This document shows, one piece after another, positions 39,469-48,472 of a DNA stretch of 64,000 bases. Source of the DNA: DATJLY01 sp963729295. GTDB taxonomy: Bacteria > Pseudomonadota > Alphaproteobacteria > ATCC43930 > CGMCC-115725. The stretch's first letter is position 1, and the number at the start of each line of letters is the position of its first letter. Under the pieces are notes generated by a model. It saw only the letters and a program-made list of their open reading frames with translations, had not been told where the DNA came from and ran no database searches. Where the stretch lies: contig CAVSNJ010000006.1 in assembly GCA_963729295.1 (NCBI GenBank), positions 62,001 through 126,000 on the forward strand, read 5' to 3'. The translations under genes were made by a program, and so were the position numbers.

Positions 39469-41618
39469 GGCTCGGCCCTTTCGCTGACGAGGCGCGGCGG
39501 CGGCCGGGTGCGGTGGAGCGCGCTGCCGCGGCCGGAAAGGCTCGGATTGGTCATGAAATAGGTGTGCGCGCTGAACGCCTCGGGATCGGTGCTGGCGCGA
39601 TGATAGACGCCGTCGGCGTCGAGCCACCAGCTTTGCGCCTCGTCCTTGAGGCTGTGCACCATGATCTCCTCGAGCACCTGGCGGTGCACGGTCTCGTTCT
39701 CGATCGGCACCAGCGATTCGACGCGCCAGTCGAAATTGCGCGGCATCCAGTCGGCCGAGGAGATGAACACCAAGGCCTCGGGCGAGGGCAGCTTGTGGCC
39801 GTTGCCGAAGCAGACGATGCGGCCGTGCTCCAGGAAGCGGCCGATGATCGAGGTGACGCGGATATTGTCGCTGAGGCCCGGCACGCCGGGCCGGAGGCAG
39901 CAGATGCCGCGCACCACAAGCGCGATCCGCACCCCTTCCTGCGAGGCGCGATAGAGCCGGTCGATGATCGCGGGATCGACGAGCGCATTCATCTTGGCCC
40001 AGATCGCGGCGGGTCGCCCGGCGCGCGCATGTGCGATTTCGGCATCGATCAGCTCATAGAGGCGCTGGCGCAGACTGATCGGCGCAATGACGATCTTTTC
40101 GAGCGTCGCGGGCGTCGCGTAACCGGTCATATAGTTGAAGAGCCGCTGCGCGTCGGCGCAGAGCGCGGGGTCGCACGTGAAGAAGCTCAGGTCGGTATAG
40201 ACCTTCGCGGTATAGGGATGATAGTTCCCGGTGCCGTAATGGACGTAGGAGCGCAGGCCGCCCGCCTCGCGCCGCACGACGAGCGAGACCTTGGCGTGCG
40301 TCTTCAAATGGACAAAGCCATAGACGACCTGGACGCCGGCGCGCTCGAGATCGCGCGCCCAACGGATGTTCGCTTCCTCATCGAAGCGCGCCTTCAGCTC
40401 GACGAGCGCGGTCACCGATTTCCCCGCTTCGGCGGCATCGACGAGCGCGCGCACGATCGGGCTGTCGTCGCTGGTGCGGTAGAGCGTCTGCTTCACCGCG
40501 ACGACCGAGGGATCGCGCGCCGCCTGGCGCAGGAACTGCACCACCACGTCGAACGCCTCGTAAGGATGGTGGACGATGATGTCCTTCTGGCGGATCGCGG
40601 CAAAGCAGTCGCCGCCGAAATCGCGGATGCGCTCGGGAAAGCGCGCGTTGTAGGGCGTGAAGACGAGATCGGGCCGGTCGTCGACGATCAGCTGTCGCGT
40701 ATCGGCGAGGCCCAGAAGCCCCTCAAGCTGGAACACGTCGTCCGCGGAAACGTCGAGCCGCTCGGCCAGGAATTTCTGGAGATCGCCCGGCATGCTCTCA
40801 TCGACCGAAAGACGGATGACGTGGCCGCGCCGGCGCCGCTTCAGCGCCGACTCGTAGAGCCGGACGAGATCCTCGGCCTCTTCCTCGATCTCGATGTCGC
40901 TGTCGCGTAGGATGCGGAACATGCCGCGGCCGATCACCTCGAAGCCGGGGAAGAGATGGTCGAGATAGAGCCCGATCATCTGCTCGAGCGGCAGGAAGCG
41001 GTGCGGCTTGCCCGGAAGCCGCACGAAGCGCGCGACCGTACCGGGAATGAGGAGCAGAGCCTCGGAGCGCTCGCCATCGCTTTTCCGTTGCAGCTGAAGC
41101 GCGAGGCCAAGGCCCAGATTGACGATGAACGGGAAGGGGTGCGCGGGGTCGATCGCGAGCGGCGTCAGGACCGGGAACACCTCGCTCTTGAAGCGCTCGC
41201 CGAGAAACTGGCGCTCCTCCACGGTCAGATCGTCGGGCGTCACGACCGAGACGCCGACCTCGCTGAGGTCGTGCCGGAGCGCGCGCCACGTCACCTGCTG
41301 GTCGCGCATCAGGCGGCTCGCGCGCGTATTGATGGCGCCGAGCTGCTGCGCCGGGGTGAGCCCGTCCTGGGACGGCGTGCTGATGCCGGCCAGCACCTGG
41401 CCTTTGAGACCGGCGACCCGCACCATGTAGAACTCATCGAGGTTGTTCGCGGAAATCGACAGGAAGCGCAGCCGCTCCAACAGCGGATGGCGCGGATTGT
41501 CGGCCTCGGCGAGGACCCGCTCGTTGAAGGCGAGCCACGACAGCTCGCGATTGATGAAGCGCTCGGGCGAGCGCTCTCCCACCGTGGTCGCGTCCGCGGT
41601 GCGCACGGCTTCGGCCAT
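39465..41618 (-). CDS. ppk: Polyphosphate kinase 1
   Basis: The 717-residue enzyme has all four PPK1 domains: an N-terminal NRELSWLAFNERVLAEA, a head domain, and two phospholipase D-like C-terminal domains with HPYEAFDVVVQFLRQAARDP, VKQTLYRTSDDSPIV and the phospho-accepting histidine in FVHLKTHAKVSLVVRRE. It makes polyphosphate from ATP reversibly. GGAGGG precedes the ATG. It is followed by ppx, so the operon encodes both making and breaking of polyphosphate. Confidence 0.96.
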   Translation of the reverse strand: MAEAVRTADATTVGERSPERFINRELSWLAFNERVLAEADNPRHPLLERLRFLSISANNLDEFYMVRVAGLKGQVLAGISTPSQDGLTPAQQLGAINTRASRLMRDQQVTWRALRHDLSEVGVSVVTPDDLTVEERQFLGERFKSEVFPVLTPLAIDPAHPFPFIVNLGLGLALQLQRKSDGERSEALLLIPGTVARFVRLPGKPHRFLPLEQMIGLYLDHLFPGFEVIGRGMFRILRDSDIEIEEEAEDLVRLYESALKRRRRGHVIRLSVDESMPGDLQKFLAERLDVSADDVFQLEGLLGLADTRQLIVDDRPDLVFTPYNARFPERIRDFGGDCFAAIRQKDIIVHHPYEAFDVVVQFLRQAARDPSVVAVKQTLYRTSDDSPIVRALVDAAEAGKSVTALVELKARFDEEANIRWARDLERAGVQVVYGFVHLKTHAKVSLVVRREAGGLRSYVHYGTGNYHPYTAKVYTDLSFFTCDPALCADAQRLFNYMTGYATPATLEKIVIAPISLRQRLYELIDAEIAHARAGRPAAIWAKMNALVDPAIIDRLYRASQEGVRIALVVRGICCLRPGVPGLSDNIRVTSIIGRFLEHGRIVCFGNGHKLPSPEALVFISSADWMPRNFDWRVESLVPIENETVHRQVLEEIMVHSLKDEAQSWWLDADGVYHRASTDPEAFSAHTYFMTNPSLSGRGSALHRTRPPPRLVSERAEP

Positions 41619-41698
41619 TCTGGCCCTCCATTCCCCGCCAGGGACGGTACAGTCTATAACGGCGCCATGAAAATATCATTTCAGGGGCGCGGCCGACG

Positions 41699-42211
41699 AT
41701 GACCCGCCTGTTGCTTCTGCGCCACGCCAAGGCGGTACCGCAGGAGGACGAAATGGCCGACCGGGACCGGCCGCTCGCCGACAAGGGCGCGCGTCAGATG
41801 CGCCAGCTCGCCGCCTGGGCGGAAGGACGCCGGCTCCGGCCCGAGCTAGTGCTGTGCTCAAGCGCCGCCCGGACGCGACAGACGCTGGCCCTCATCGCGG
41901 AGAAGCTCAAGAACCCGGAAACCCTGTACGAGGAGGGGATCTATCTGGCCGATCCCCGAGCCTTGTTGAACCGACTCCGGAAAGTGCCGGGGGCGTGCGT
42001 GAGCGTGTTGATCGTGGGCCACAATCCGGGGCTCCATGAATTGGGCGTGCTGCTGCTGCAAGGGGGCGCCGGGGCGCTCGCCCGCCGGCTCAAGGACGGC
42101 ATGCCGACGGGCGCCCTTGCCGTGTTCGAGCTGGACGGGCCATGGGCCTCGCTCGGGCCGGGCGCCGCGCGGCTCGTCGAGTACGTCACGCCCAAGGAGC
42201 TCGGCGCCTAA
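41699..42211 (+). CDS. sixA: SixA-type histidine phosphatase
   Basis: The 170-residue protein starts MTRLLLLRHAKAVPQ, with the RHG/RHA phosphohistidine site (His8) of the histidine phosphatase superfamily. It continues LVLCSSAARTRQTLALI and VLIVGHNPGLHELG, with the second active histidine. The size and motifs are those of SixA, which removes phosphate from histidine phosphotransfer or PTS proteins. It is divergent from ppk, with 80 bases between, and is followed by a DMT transporter gene. Confidence 0.86.
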   Translation: MTRLLLLRHAKAVPQEDEMADRDRPLADKGARQMRQLAAWAEGRRLRPELVLCSSAARTRQTLALIAEKLKNPETLYEEGIYLADPRALLNRLRKVPGACVSVLIVGHNPGLHELGVLLLQGGAGALARRLKDGMPTGALAVFELDGPWASLGPGAARLVEYVTPKELGA

Positions 42212-42269
42212 AAATTCGACCGCAAGGAACGGAGCGCGCCCAGGCGCGGCGTGGCCCATCCTTGCCGCC

Positions 42270-43241
42270 ATGGCTCAGCTCTTCGGTCCTGCCATGGTGC
42301 TCGTCTTCTGCCTGTCGCAGGCCTTCCGCGACGTCTATTTCGCGGGCCTCTTCCAGGGGGTCGATTTCTTCGCCGTCATCGTCATCGTGTTCGGCATCTC
42401 GACACTCATTTTCGGCACGCTGACGGCGATCCGGGCACGCGATGCCCTCGCCAAGCTGCGCGGGCAATTCCCCACCGTGCTGGCGATGAACGCGACCACC
42501 GCGCTCGCCTGGACCTGCTACTTCTTCGCGCTGACGCACCTGGAACCGTCGATCGTCAACACGATCCATAGCGGCATGGCGCCGCTCACCGTCGTCGTGC
42601 TGGGCGCACTCGGCGCGCCGCTCGCGCAGCAGGGCAAGGTCGAGCGCGGCGAGGGTCTTTGTTATGCCGGCATCGCAGCGTCGATCGTCGCCTTATGGTG
42701 GGTGGTGCTGACCCGCCGGTCCGGCCTCGGCCGCAACGAATTCGGCACGAGCCTCGCGGGCCTCGGCCTCGTCTTGTGCAGCGGCACGTCCATCACCGTG
42801 AGCCTGCTTTATTCAAAGCGCCTGCACGACCACGGCATCAGCGCCGAAGCGGTGACGGCCGTGCGCTATCCCTTGACCGTGGCAATGGGGATCTGCGTTT
42901 TTCTCTTTGCCGGGCGTCCGGCCGGGATCGCCACGCCGAGCCAGTTCCTCGTCATCGCCGCGGCAGGAACCGTGCTGATCGTGCTGCCGACCTTCGCACT
43001 TCAGGTCGGCGTCGCGCGCACCGCGCCGCTGACGGCGCAGATCATTCGCGCGCTCGGCCCGGTCTGCGTCTTCGCGCTCGAGCCGTTCGACCACCGCCTG
43101 ACATATGCCGTGCCGACGCTCGCCTGCATTCTCGCCTACTCGGCCTTCGCCATCGGCGGCAACGTGCTGCACGGCTGGGCGCCGGCCGCCGCCGCGGCGC
43201 CTACAGCGCCGCCAGCACCTCGCGCGCGAGAGGCACGGTGA
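42270..43241 (+). CDS. EamA-type DMT superfamily transporter
   Basis: The 323-residue protein has about ten hydrophobic segments in two EamA repeats (SFAxxxC-like ATTALAWTCYFFALTHLEPS near residues 71-90 and a second half ending in VLPTFALQVGVARTAPLTAQ). Such proteins export amino acids or other metabolites. The start at 42270 is the first ATG that fits the fold; the frame is open far upstream, inside sixA. The last 41 bases overlap the end of the convergent hdaA and encode an Ala/Pro tail. Confidence 0.78.
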   Translation: MAQLFGPAMVLVFCLSQAFRDVYFAGLFQGVDFFAVIVIVFGISTLIFGTLTAIRARDALAKLRGQFPTVLAMNATTALAWTCYFFALTHLEPSIVNTIHSGMAPLTVVVLGALGAPLAQQGKVERGEGLCYAGIAASIVALWWVVLTRRSGLGRNEFGTSLAGLGLVLCSGTSITVSLLYSKRLHDHGISAEAVTAVRYPLTVAMGICVFLFAGRPAGIATPSQFLVIAAAGTVLIVLPTFALQVGVARTAPLTAQIIRALGPVCVFALEPFDHRLTYAVPTLACILAYSAFAIGGNVLHGWAPAAAAAPTAPPAPRAREAR

Positions 43242-43860
43242 CCGGCCGGTGCGCCGCAAGCGCGGCGCGATCGAGTGCCGCGACGATACGGACGGCCGCG
43301 TCGAACGAGCGCTCCAACCGCGGCACGAGATAGGCCACGACCTCGGCGCCCACGGCAAGCTGGCGGTCGGCGAAAAGCTTCACCAGGATCGCCGCCAGCA
43401 GCATGTCATCGGGCGGCTGCAGCGCAGCGATGGGCGCGGCGAGAAGGCGCGAGCGCAGATCGGCGAGCGCGATGCCCCACCGCGCGGGTGGCTCGCGCGC
43501 CGGCAGCAGCAGGTGCCCGCCGCACTCGGCGAGGAGGTTGTAGAGATGGAGCAGCGCCACCTCCGGCGCCGCCGCCCCATCCTCGACGATGGCGGCAGGA
43601 GCGCTGCCGAGCAGCTCCGGCAGGCGCGCCACGGCCAGAGCTTTGGGTGCGAGCACGACCGCGCCCGAGCGCGCGGCGAAAACCTGCGCGAGATGCGTCT
43701 TGCCGCTGCCGGCGGGGCCGGCCAGCACCAGGGCGGGCGCGGGCCAGTGCGGCCAGCGGTCGAGCCATGCAACCGCTTCCTCGTTCGCCGGCGCCACCAG
43801 GAAATCGTCGCGCCCGAGCGCCGGGCGATGCGCGAGATCGAGCGGGAGCTGCGCCATCAT
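43201..43860 (-). CDS. hdaA: DnaA-related replication regulator HdaA
   Basis: The 219-residue AAA+ protein resembles the central domain of DnaA but lacks its DNA-binding domain. It starts MMAQLPLDL, with the sliding-clamp binding motif QLPLDL at residues 4-9, and has Walker A GPAGSGKTHLA. Hda-type proteins, bound to the clamp, promote ATP hydrolysis by DnaA and so prevent re-initiation. It is coupled to the upstream AI-2E transporter gene (TGATG overlap) and is the last gene of its operon. Confidence 0.9.
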   Translation of the reverse strand: MMAQLPLDLAHRPALGRDDFLVAPANEEAVAWLDRWPHWPAPALVLAGPAGSGKTHLAQVFAARSGAVVLAPKALAVARLPELLGSAPAAIVEDGAAAPEVALLHLYNLLAECGGHLLLPAREPPARWGIALADLRSRLLAAPIAALQPPDDMLLAAILVKLFADRQLAVGAEVVAYLVPRLERSFDAAVRIVAALDRAALAAHRPVTVPLAREVLAAL

Positions 43861-44912
43861 CGGTCAGGATCGTAGAGCGGGCTCGCGAGATAGCGCTCGA
43901 TGGCGAAGCGCACCAGCACGCCGATCACCGCCGCCACCGGCACGGCGAGCAGTAGGCCAATGAAGCCGAAGAGGCTCCAGAACGCGAAGAAGGCGAAGAT
44001 CACCGCGACCGGATGCAGATGGACCCTGCCGCCGACGAGGCGTGGCGAGAGGATGTTGCTCTCGGCCGCATAGCCCGCGGCGAAGATCGCGAGCAGCACC
44101 AGAAGCCGCGTCGTCCAGCCGAACTGCGCGAGGCCGAGCCCCAGCGCGAGCACGAGCCCGGTCGCGACGCCGGCGAACGGGATGAAGGAGAGGACGCCCA
44201 CGATGATGCCGATGATGACGGCGAAATCGAGCCCCGTGAACGACAGCGCGATGCTGTAATAGACGGCGTCCACCACGCCGACCAGCACCTGGCCGTGCAC
44301 GAAGCCGGCAAGCGTGCGGTCGATGAGGCGCGCCTGCTCGCGGATCGTCTCGGCATGGCGGCGCGGTAGCCACTCGTCGATGCGGGCGATGATGCGGTCC
44401 CAGTCGCGCAAGAGGAAGAACGACACAACCGGCGTGACAATGACGAATGCCACCACGTTCGCCAGCGCGAGCCCGCTCGTCAGCAGCCGCTCAATGAACG
44501 AGGCGGCATAGCCCAACGCCCCGGCGGCGACCCCGCCCGCCATGTCCTGAATCTTCGCCATGTCCTGGGGCGAAAGAATCCGGCGCGCCGTCTCGAGCAT
44601 CTGATCGACCTCTTGCCGGCCGAACGCGACGGCTTGCGGCACGAGGCCTGCGAGCTGCGCCGCCTCGAGCTCCAACAGCGGCAGCACGAGCAGCAGCAGC
44701 AGCACGAGCCCGACGAAAAAGAGCGCCAACACGATCGCGGTCGCGAGCGTGCGCGGCAGGCGCCGGTGCTCGAGCCGGTCGACCAGGGGATCGAGGAAAT
44801 AGGCGATGGCGCAGCCGGCGACGAACGGCAGAAGGATGCCGGAGAAAAGCCAGAGGGCGCCCGCGAGGAGCGCAAGGGCGCCGAGCCAGAAATAGGCGGC
44901 GCGGCGCGCCAT
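43857..44912 (-). CDS. AI-2E/PerM-family membrane transporter
   Basis: The 351-residue protein has about eight hydrophobic segments, an amphipathic cytoplasmic region around residues 110-200 (QEVDQMLETARRIL), and the family motifs FVHGQVLVGVVDAVYYSIAL and PRLVGGRVHLHPVAVIFAFF. Members include the quorum-signal exporter TqsA and Na+/H+ antiporters, so the cargo is unknown. Both ends overlap neighbours in the operon DUF2066-pgsA-like-AI-2E-hdaA. Confidence 0.88.
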   Translation of the reverse strand: MARRAAYFWLGALALLAGALWLFSGILLPFVAGCAIAYFLDPLVDRLEHRRLPRTLATAIVLALFFVGLVLLLLLVLPLLELEAAQLAGLVPQAVAFGRQEVDQMLETARRILSPQDMAKIQDMAGGVAAGALGYAASFIERLLTSGLALANVVAFVIVTPVVSFFLLRDWDRIIARIDEWLPRRHAETIREQARLIDRTLAGFVHGQVLVGVVDAVYYSIALSFTGLDFAVIIGIIVGVLSFIPFAGVATGLVLALGLGLAQFGWTTRLLVLLAIFAAGYAAESNILSPRLVGGRVHLHPVAVIFAFFAFWSLFGFIGLLLAVPVAAVIGVLVRFAIERYLASPLYDPDR

Positions 44913-45451
44913 CAGGCGCTCTCGCGCGCGGGACCGCGCGCCCAGCGGACGAGATATCCCGCGCCCGACAGCACCGTGGTGAGCGCCACGGCATAAATCA
45001 GCACCGTCGTCGCACCCCAGTCGCGGACGCCGAGCCCTAATCGCCCGAGCACGACGGCGATGAGCGCGATCTGCAAGGCGGTGTTGAGCTTGCTGACCAC
45101 GAGCGGCCGGATCGGCATGGTCTGCGCCACCGTCATCGCGAGCAGGAAGCCGCCGATGATGAGCACGTCGCGGAACACGACGAGGATGACGAGCCAGCTC
45201 GGCAACTGCCCGCCGAGGCCCAAGGTCACGTACATGCTGATGAGCAGCACCTTATCGGCCAAGGGATCGAGCATCGAGCCCAAACGCGAGCGCTGGTCGA
45301 AATGCTTGGCGATATAGCCGTCGACCGCGTCCGACACGCCCGCCGCGACGAAGATCCAGAACGCCACTCCCATCGCGCCGTCGAGCACGAGCCAGATCGC
45401 AAGCGGCACCGAAAGGAGCCGTCCCAGCGTGATGAAATTCGGGATGCTCAC
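44912..45451 (-). CDS. CDP-alcohol phosphatidyltransferase (PgsA-like)
   Basis: The 179-residue membrane enzyme shows the CDP-alcohol phosphotransferase motif as SDAVDGYIAKHF, then GSMLDPLADK about eight residues later (DGx2AR-x8-Gx3Dx3D, with Lys in place of the usual Arg). Five or six hydrophobic segments surround it. It likely attaches glycerol phosphate or another alcohol to CDP-diacylglycerol, as phosphatidylglycerophosphate synthase does. Whether it is the main PgsA of the cell or a paralogue cannot be told. Its stop overlaps the next start. Confidence 0.85.
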   Translation of the reverse strand: MSIPNFITLGRLLSVPLAIWLVLDGAMGVAFWIFVAAGVSDAVDGYIAKHFDQRSRLGSMLDPLADKVLLISMYVTLGLGGQLPSWLVILVVFRDVLIIGGFLLAMTVAQTMPIRPLVVSKLNTALQIALIAVVLGRLGLGVRDWGATTVLIYAVALTTVLSGAGYLVRWARGPARESA

Positions 45452-45460
45452 GTCGGTTCT

Positions 45461-46564
45461 TCAGTGCGGCGGCGGCTGCGCGCGTTCGAGCACGAAATCG
45501 GGATCCTGCCCGCCGAGCGACAGGTCGCGCTGCGCGAGCGCGGTGCGGAGCTGCGCCGGATCGCCGAAATAATGGATTGCGAACGTCGCCTGCGCGCGAT
45601 CGATCGCGACGAGCTCGCTCCTCTGGATCGCGGGAATGCCGGAAAGCCGGTTGCGCACGTCGACGAATCCCGAGAGATCGCTCATCGGCACGCGCACCGT
45701 GATCGTGCCGGTATGGCTGTAATCGAGGATGTTCGCCTCTTTCCAGGCTTCCTCCACCGCGTCGGCGGTCTCGGCGACGCCAGCGGCCAGAAGATCGCCG
45801 TCGCTTTGGTCGGGTGCGGCGGTCAAGGTCTTCGACACGCTCTGTGGCGGCGCGACGTTCCCCGGCGCGAAGCGCGTTACCGTCACGTCGAGCGTGTGTG
45901 GCGCGACATCGGCCTTGAGCGTCGCGTCGGCGACCAGAACGTCGGCGCCGCCATAGCGGCTCGATATGGCCTGAAGCTTCGTCGGGTCGCCCTTGAGGGC
46001 GGCCTCGCCGTCGATCGCCTGCACGTCCTCGAGATCGCCGTTGGCCATGACGAGCGGCACGAGCCCCGCGGGCGGCGGCTTCGCGCTCCACGCGTCGCGC
46101 CAGGGATTGGGGTCCTCCCACAGCGCCGGCGCGCTGCCGCCCTCGAACACCGGCAGGACGACGAGCGGCTTGCTCGGCGTCTCGCAGAACGGGATCTGCG
46201 CGTTGCGCAGGAGCTTCCGCACCGCGTCGGCGCTGAAATGGAACGTGTAGTTGGCGAGATAGCGCACGCCCGAGGTGCGCTCGTTCGCGACCTCGAAGCC
46301 GCTGATGAGATCGTCGAGCAGCTGATCGGTCGCGGGCGGCAGGCGCGCGTGGTCGGCATCGAGCGTCAGGCGCCGGAGCAGCATCTGATAGGCGCGATGC
46401 TCGCCGTCGCGGCGGGCGTCATCGCGCGCGGCATTGGCGTTGACGGCGGTGGCATCGACCGGCACGGCAGCGACGGTATAGACGTCGCGCGGCTGCGCCC
46501 GCGCCGGTGCCGTCCACGCCAGGACGGCGATGGCGAGAATGACGAGTGCCCGTTTCACCGCCAT
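45461..46564 (-). CDS. DUF2066 periplasmic protein
   Basis: The 367-residue protein has a signal peptide (MAVKRALVILAIAVLAWTAP, cleavage after ARA) and the pattern of DUF2066: YTVAAVPVDATAVNANAARD near the N terminus, then YQMLLRRLTL and FEVANERTSGVRYLANYTFHF. The family is of unknown function and occurs at this position, before a phosphatidyltransferase and hdaA, in other alphaproteobacteria. It is the first gene of the operon; the next start is 9 bases away. Confidence 0.82.
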   Translation of the reverse strand: MAVKRALVILAIAVLAWTAPARAQPRDVYTVAAVPVDATAVNANAARDDARRDGEHRAYQMLLRRLTLDADHARLPPATDQLLDDLISGFEVANERTSGVRYLANYTFHFSADAVRKLLRNAQIPFCETPSKPLVVLPVFEGGSAPALWEDPNPWRDAWSAKPPPAGLVPLVMANGDLEDVQAIDGEAALKGDPTKLQAISSRYGGADVLVADATLKADVAPHTLDVTVTRFAPGNVAPPQSVSKTLTAAPDQSDGDLLAAGVAETADAVEEAWKEANILDYSHTGTITVRVPMSDLSGFVDVRNRLSGIPAIQRSELVAIDRAQATFAIHYFGDPAQLRTALAQRDLSLGGQDPDFVLERAQPPPH

Positions 46565-46676
46565 CGGCGCAGTTCGCTTCCTCTCTCAGGCGACTCTCTA
46601 TAGCACATTCCCCGACTGTCGCGGGCGCGGCGAACCTGCGGTAATCTCGGGCGGGACTTTGCTGAGCGAGGGCGGC

Positions 46677-47459
46677 ATGGATCTGGGCTTGAAGGGCAAA
46701 GTGGCGCTGGTGACGGGCGCCACCCGCGGCATCGGCCGCGCCATCGTCGACGCGCTCGCGGCCGAGGGCTGCCGCCTGCTTTTGACCGGGCGCGACGAGC
46801 CTCTGCTCGCGGCGGCCGCCGCGGCGGCGGTACGACTCGGCGGCGCGGCGAAAACCGTGGCGATTGACCTCCGGCGTGCGGACGCTGCGGGCGCGCTCGC
46901 GGCGGCCGTTCGGCGCGAGTACGGGCGGCTCGACATCCTCGTCAACAATGCCGGCACGACGACGCGCGGCGATTTCCTGACGCAGCCCGACTCGGATTGG
47001 GAGGAAGGGTTCGCGCTCAAATTCTTCGCGCATGTGCGCCTCGCGCGCGCCGCCTGGCCGCTCCTCGTCGAGAGCAAGGGCACGCTGGTCATCATCGGCG
47101 GCACCGCGGGAAAACAGCCGACCGCCGTTTCGATCGTCGGCGCGTCGGTCAACGGCGCCATCAATTCCTTCGCCGTGGCGCTGGCGCAGATCGGCAACGA
47201 GGCGGGCGTGCAGGTCAACGTCGTGAGCCCCGGCCATGTCGATACCGGCCGCCTGCAGCGCCGGATCGACGCGCTCAAAGCCGAGACCGGGCTCGACGAG
47301 GCGGGCGCGCGCGAGCGCTATCGGAAAACGCTGGGCGTGAGCCGCATCGGGCTGCCGCAGGACGTGGCCGACCTCGTCGCCTTCGTCGCCTCGCCGCACG
47401 GGCGCTGGATCCACGGCGCGGTGATCGACCAGCATGGCGGGCAGATCCACCCGATCTGA
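46677..47459 (+). CDS. SDR-fold protein lacking the YxxxK catalytic pair
   Basis: The 260-residue protein has a normal SDR nucleotide site (TGATRGIGRAIVDALAAEG) and the NNAG element (ILVNNAGTTTRGDF). At the catalytic position, where SSxxG ... YxxSK is expected, it reads IIGGTAGKQPT ... SIVGASVNGAI: Ser, Tyr and Lys are all replaced. It may be a non-canonical reductase or a binding protein; oxidation by the textbook mechanism is unlikely. GAGGGCGGC precedes the ATG. It starts an operon with an amidohydrolase and a dienelactone hydrolase. Confidence 0.8.
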   Translation: MDLGLKGKVALVTGATRGIGRAIVDALAAEGCRLLLTGRDEPLLAAAAAAAVRLGGAAKTVAIDLRRADAAGALAAAVRREYGRLDILVNNAGTTTRGDFLTQPDSDWEEGFALKFFAHVRLARAAWPLLVESKGTLVIIGGTAGKQPTAVSIVGASVNGAINSFAVALAQIGNEAGVQVNVVSPGHVDTGRLQRRIDALKAETGLDEAGARERYRKTLGVSRIGLPQDVADLVAFVASPHGRWIHGAVIDQHGGQIHPI

Positions 47460-47470
47460 GGGGTCGCGCG

Positions 47471-48472
47471 ATGATCATCGACATCTACAACCATTTCATC
47501 CCGCAGCCGATCTGGCAGCGCCTCGGCGATCTCATTCCCGGCCACGTCGCGGTGAAGGCGTTCCGCGAGCTGCCGACGCTCTACGACATCGACGCGCGGT
47601 TGAAGCTGCTCGACGGATTCCAGGACATGCGTCAGGTCCTGTCGCTTGCCAATCCGCCGATCGAGATGATGGGCCCGCCCGAAAAGACGCCCGACGTGGC
47701 GCGCATGGCGAACGATGGGCTCGCGGCGCTGGTCGACAAATATCCCGAGCGTTTCCCCGCCTTCATCGCCTCGATGCCGATGAACAACGTGCCGGCGGCG
47801 CTCGCCGAGATCGAGCGCGCGGTGGGCACGCTCGGCGCGCGCGGCATCCAGATCTTCACGAGCGTGCTCGGCACGCCGCTTTCGGCGCCGCAATTCCGCC
47901 CCGTCTTCCGCGCCATGGCGAAGCACGACCTGCCGGTCTGGATCCACCCGATCCGCGGCCCCAATTTTCCCGACTATGCGAGCGAGGCCGTGTCGGAGGA
48001 CGAAGTCTGGTTCACCTTCGGCTGGCCCTACGAGACGAGCGCGGCGGTGACGCGGCTCATTTATTCCGGCATCTACGACGAGCTGCCGGACCTCAAGATC
48101 ATTACGCACCACATGGGCGGCATGATCCCCTATTTCGCCAACAAGATCGGGCTCGGCTTCCGTCAGATCTTTTGGGGCACGACGCACAGGAACCCGCTCG
48201 CCGAGGAGCGCGGCCTGAAGCGCGCGCCGCTCGATTATTTCCACATGCTCTATGCCGACACGGCCTTGAACGGCGCCATCGCGCCGACGCGCTGCGGCCA
48301 CGATTTCTTCTCGACCCCGCATTGCCTGTTCGCGACCGACGCGCCGTTCGACGCCGAGCGCGGCCGCGCTCTGATGAGCGGCACGATCACGGCGGTGAAG
48401 GCGCTCGAAACGGCAAGCGAGGAGCAGGCCCGCATCCTCGCCGGCAACGCCAAAGCGCTCCTGAAGCTATGA
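47471..48472 (+). CDS. Amidohydrolase-family (ACMSD-like) putative decarboxylase or hydrolase
   Basis: The 333-residue TIM-barrel protein belongs to the amidohydrolase 2 group that contains ACMSD and gamma-resorcylate decarboxylase. Metal-site candidates are His in VWIHPIRGP (about 158), HH in IITHHMGGMIPYF (about 214) and Asp in LFATDAPFD (about 283). The N-terminal HxH that normally opens the site reads IYNHF, so the first His is Tyr. It is 11 bases after the SDR-like gene and overlaps the dienelactone hydrolase gene (ATGA). A role in aromatic acid breakdown is inferred. Confidence 0.78.
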   Translation: MIIDIYNHFIPQPIWQRLGDLIPGHVAVKAFRELPTLYDIDARLKLLDGFQDMRQVLSLANPPIEMMGPPEKTPDVARMANDGLAALVDKYPERFPAFIASMPMNNVPAALAEIERAVGTLGARGIQIFTSVLGTPLSAPQFRPVFRAMAKHDLPVWIHPIRGPNFPDYASEAVSEDEVWFTFGWPYETSAAVTRLIYSGIYDELPDLKIITHHMGGMIPYFANKIGLGFRQIFWGTTHRNPLAEERGLKRAPLDYFHMLYADTALNGAIAPTRCGHDFFSTPHCLFATDAPFDAERGRALMSGTITAVKALETASEEQARILAGNAKALLKL

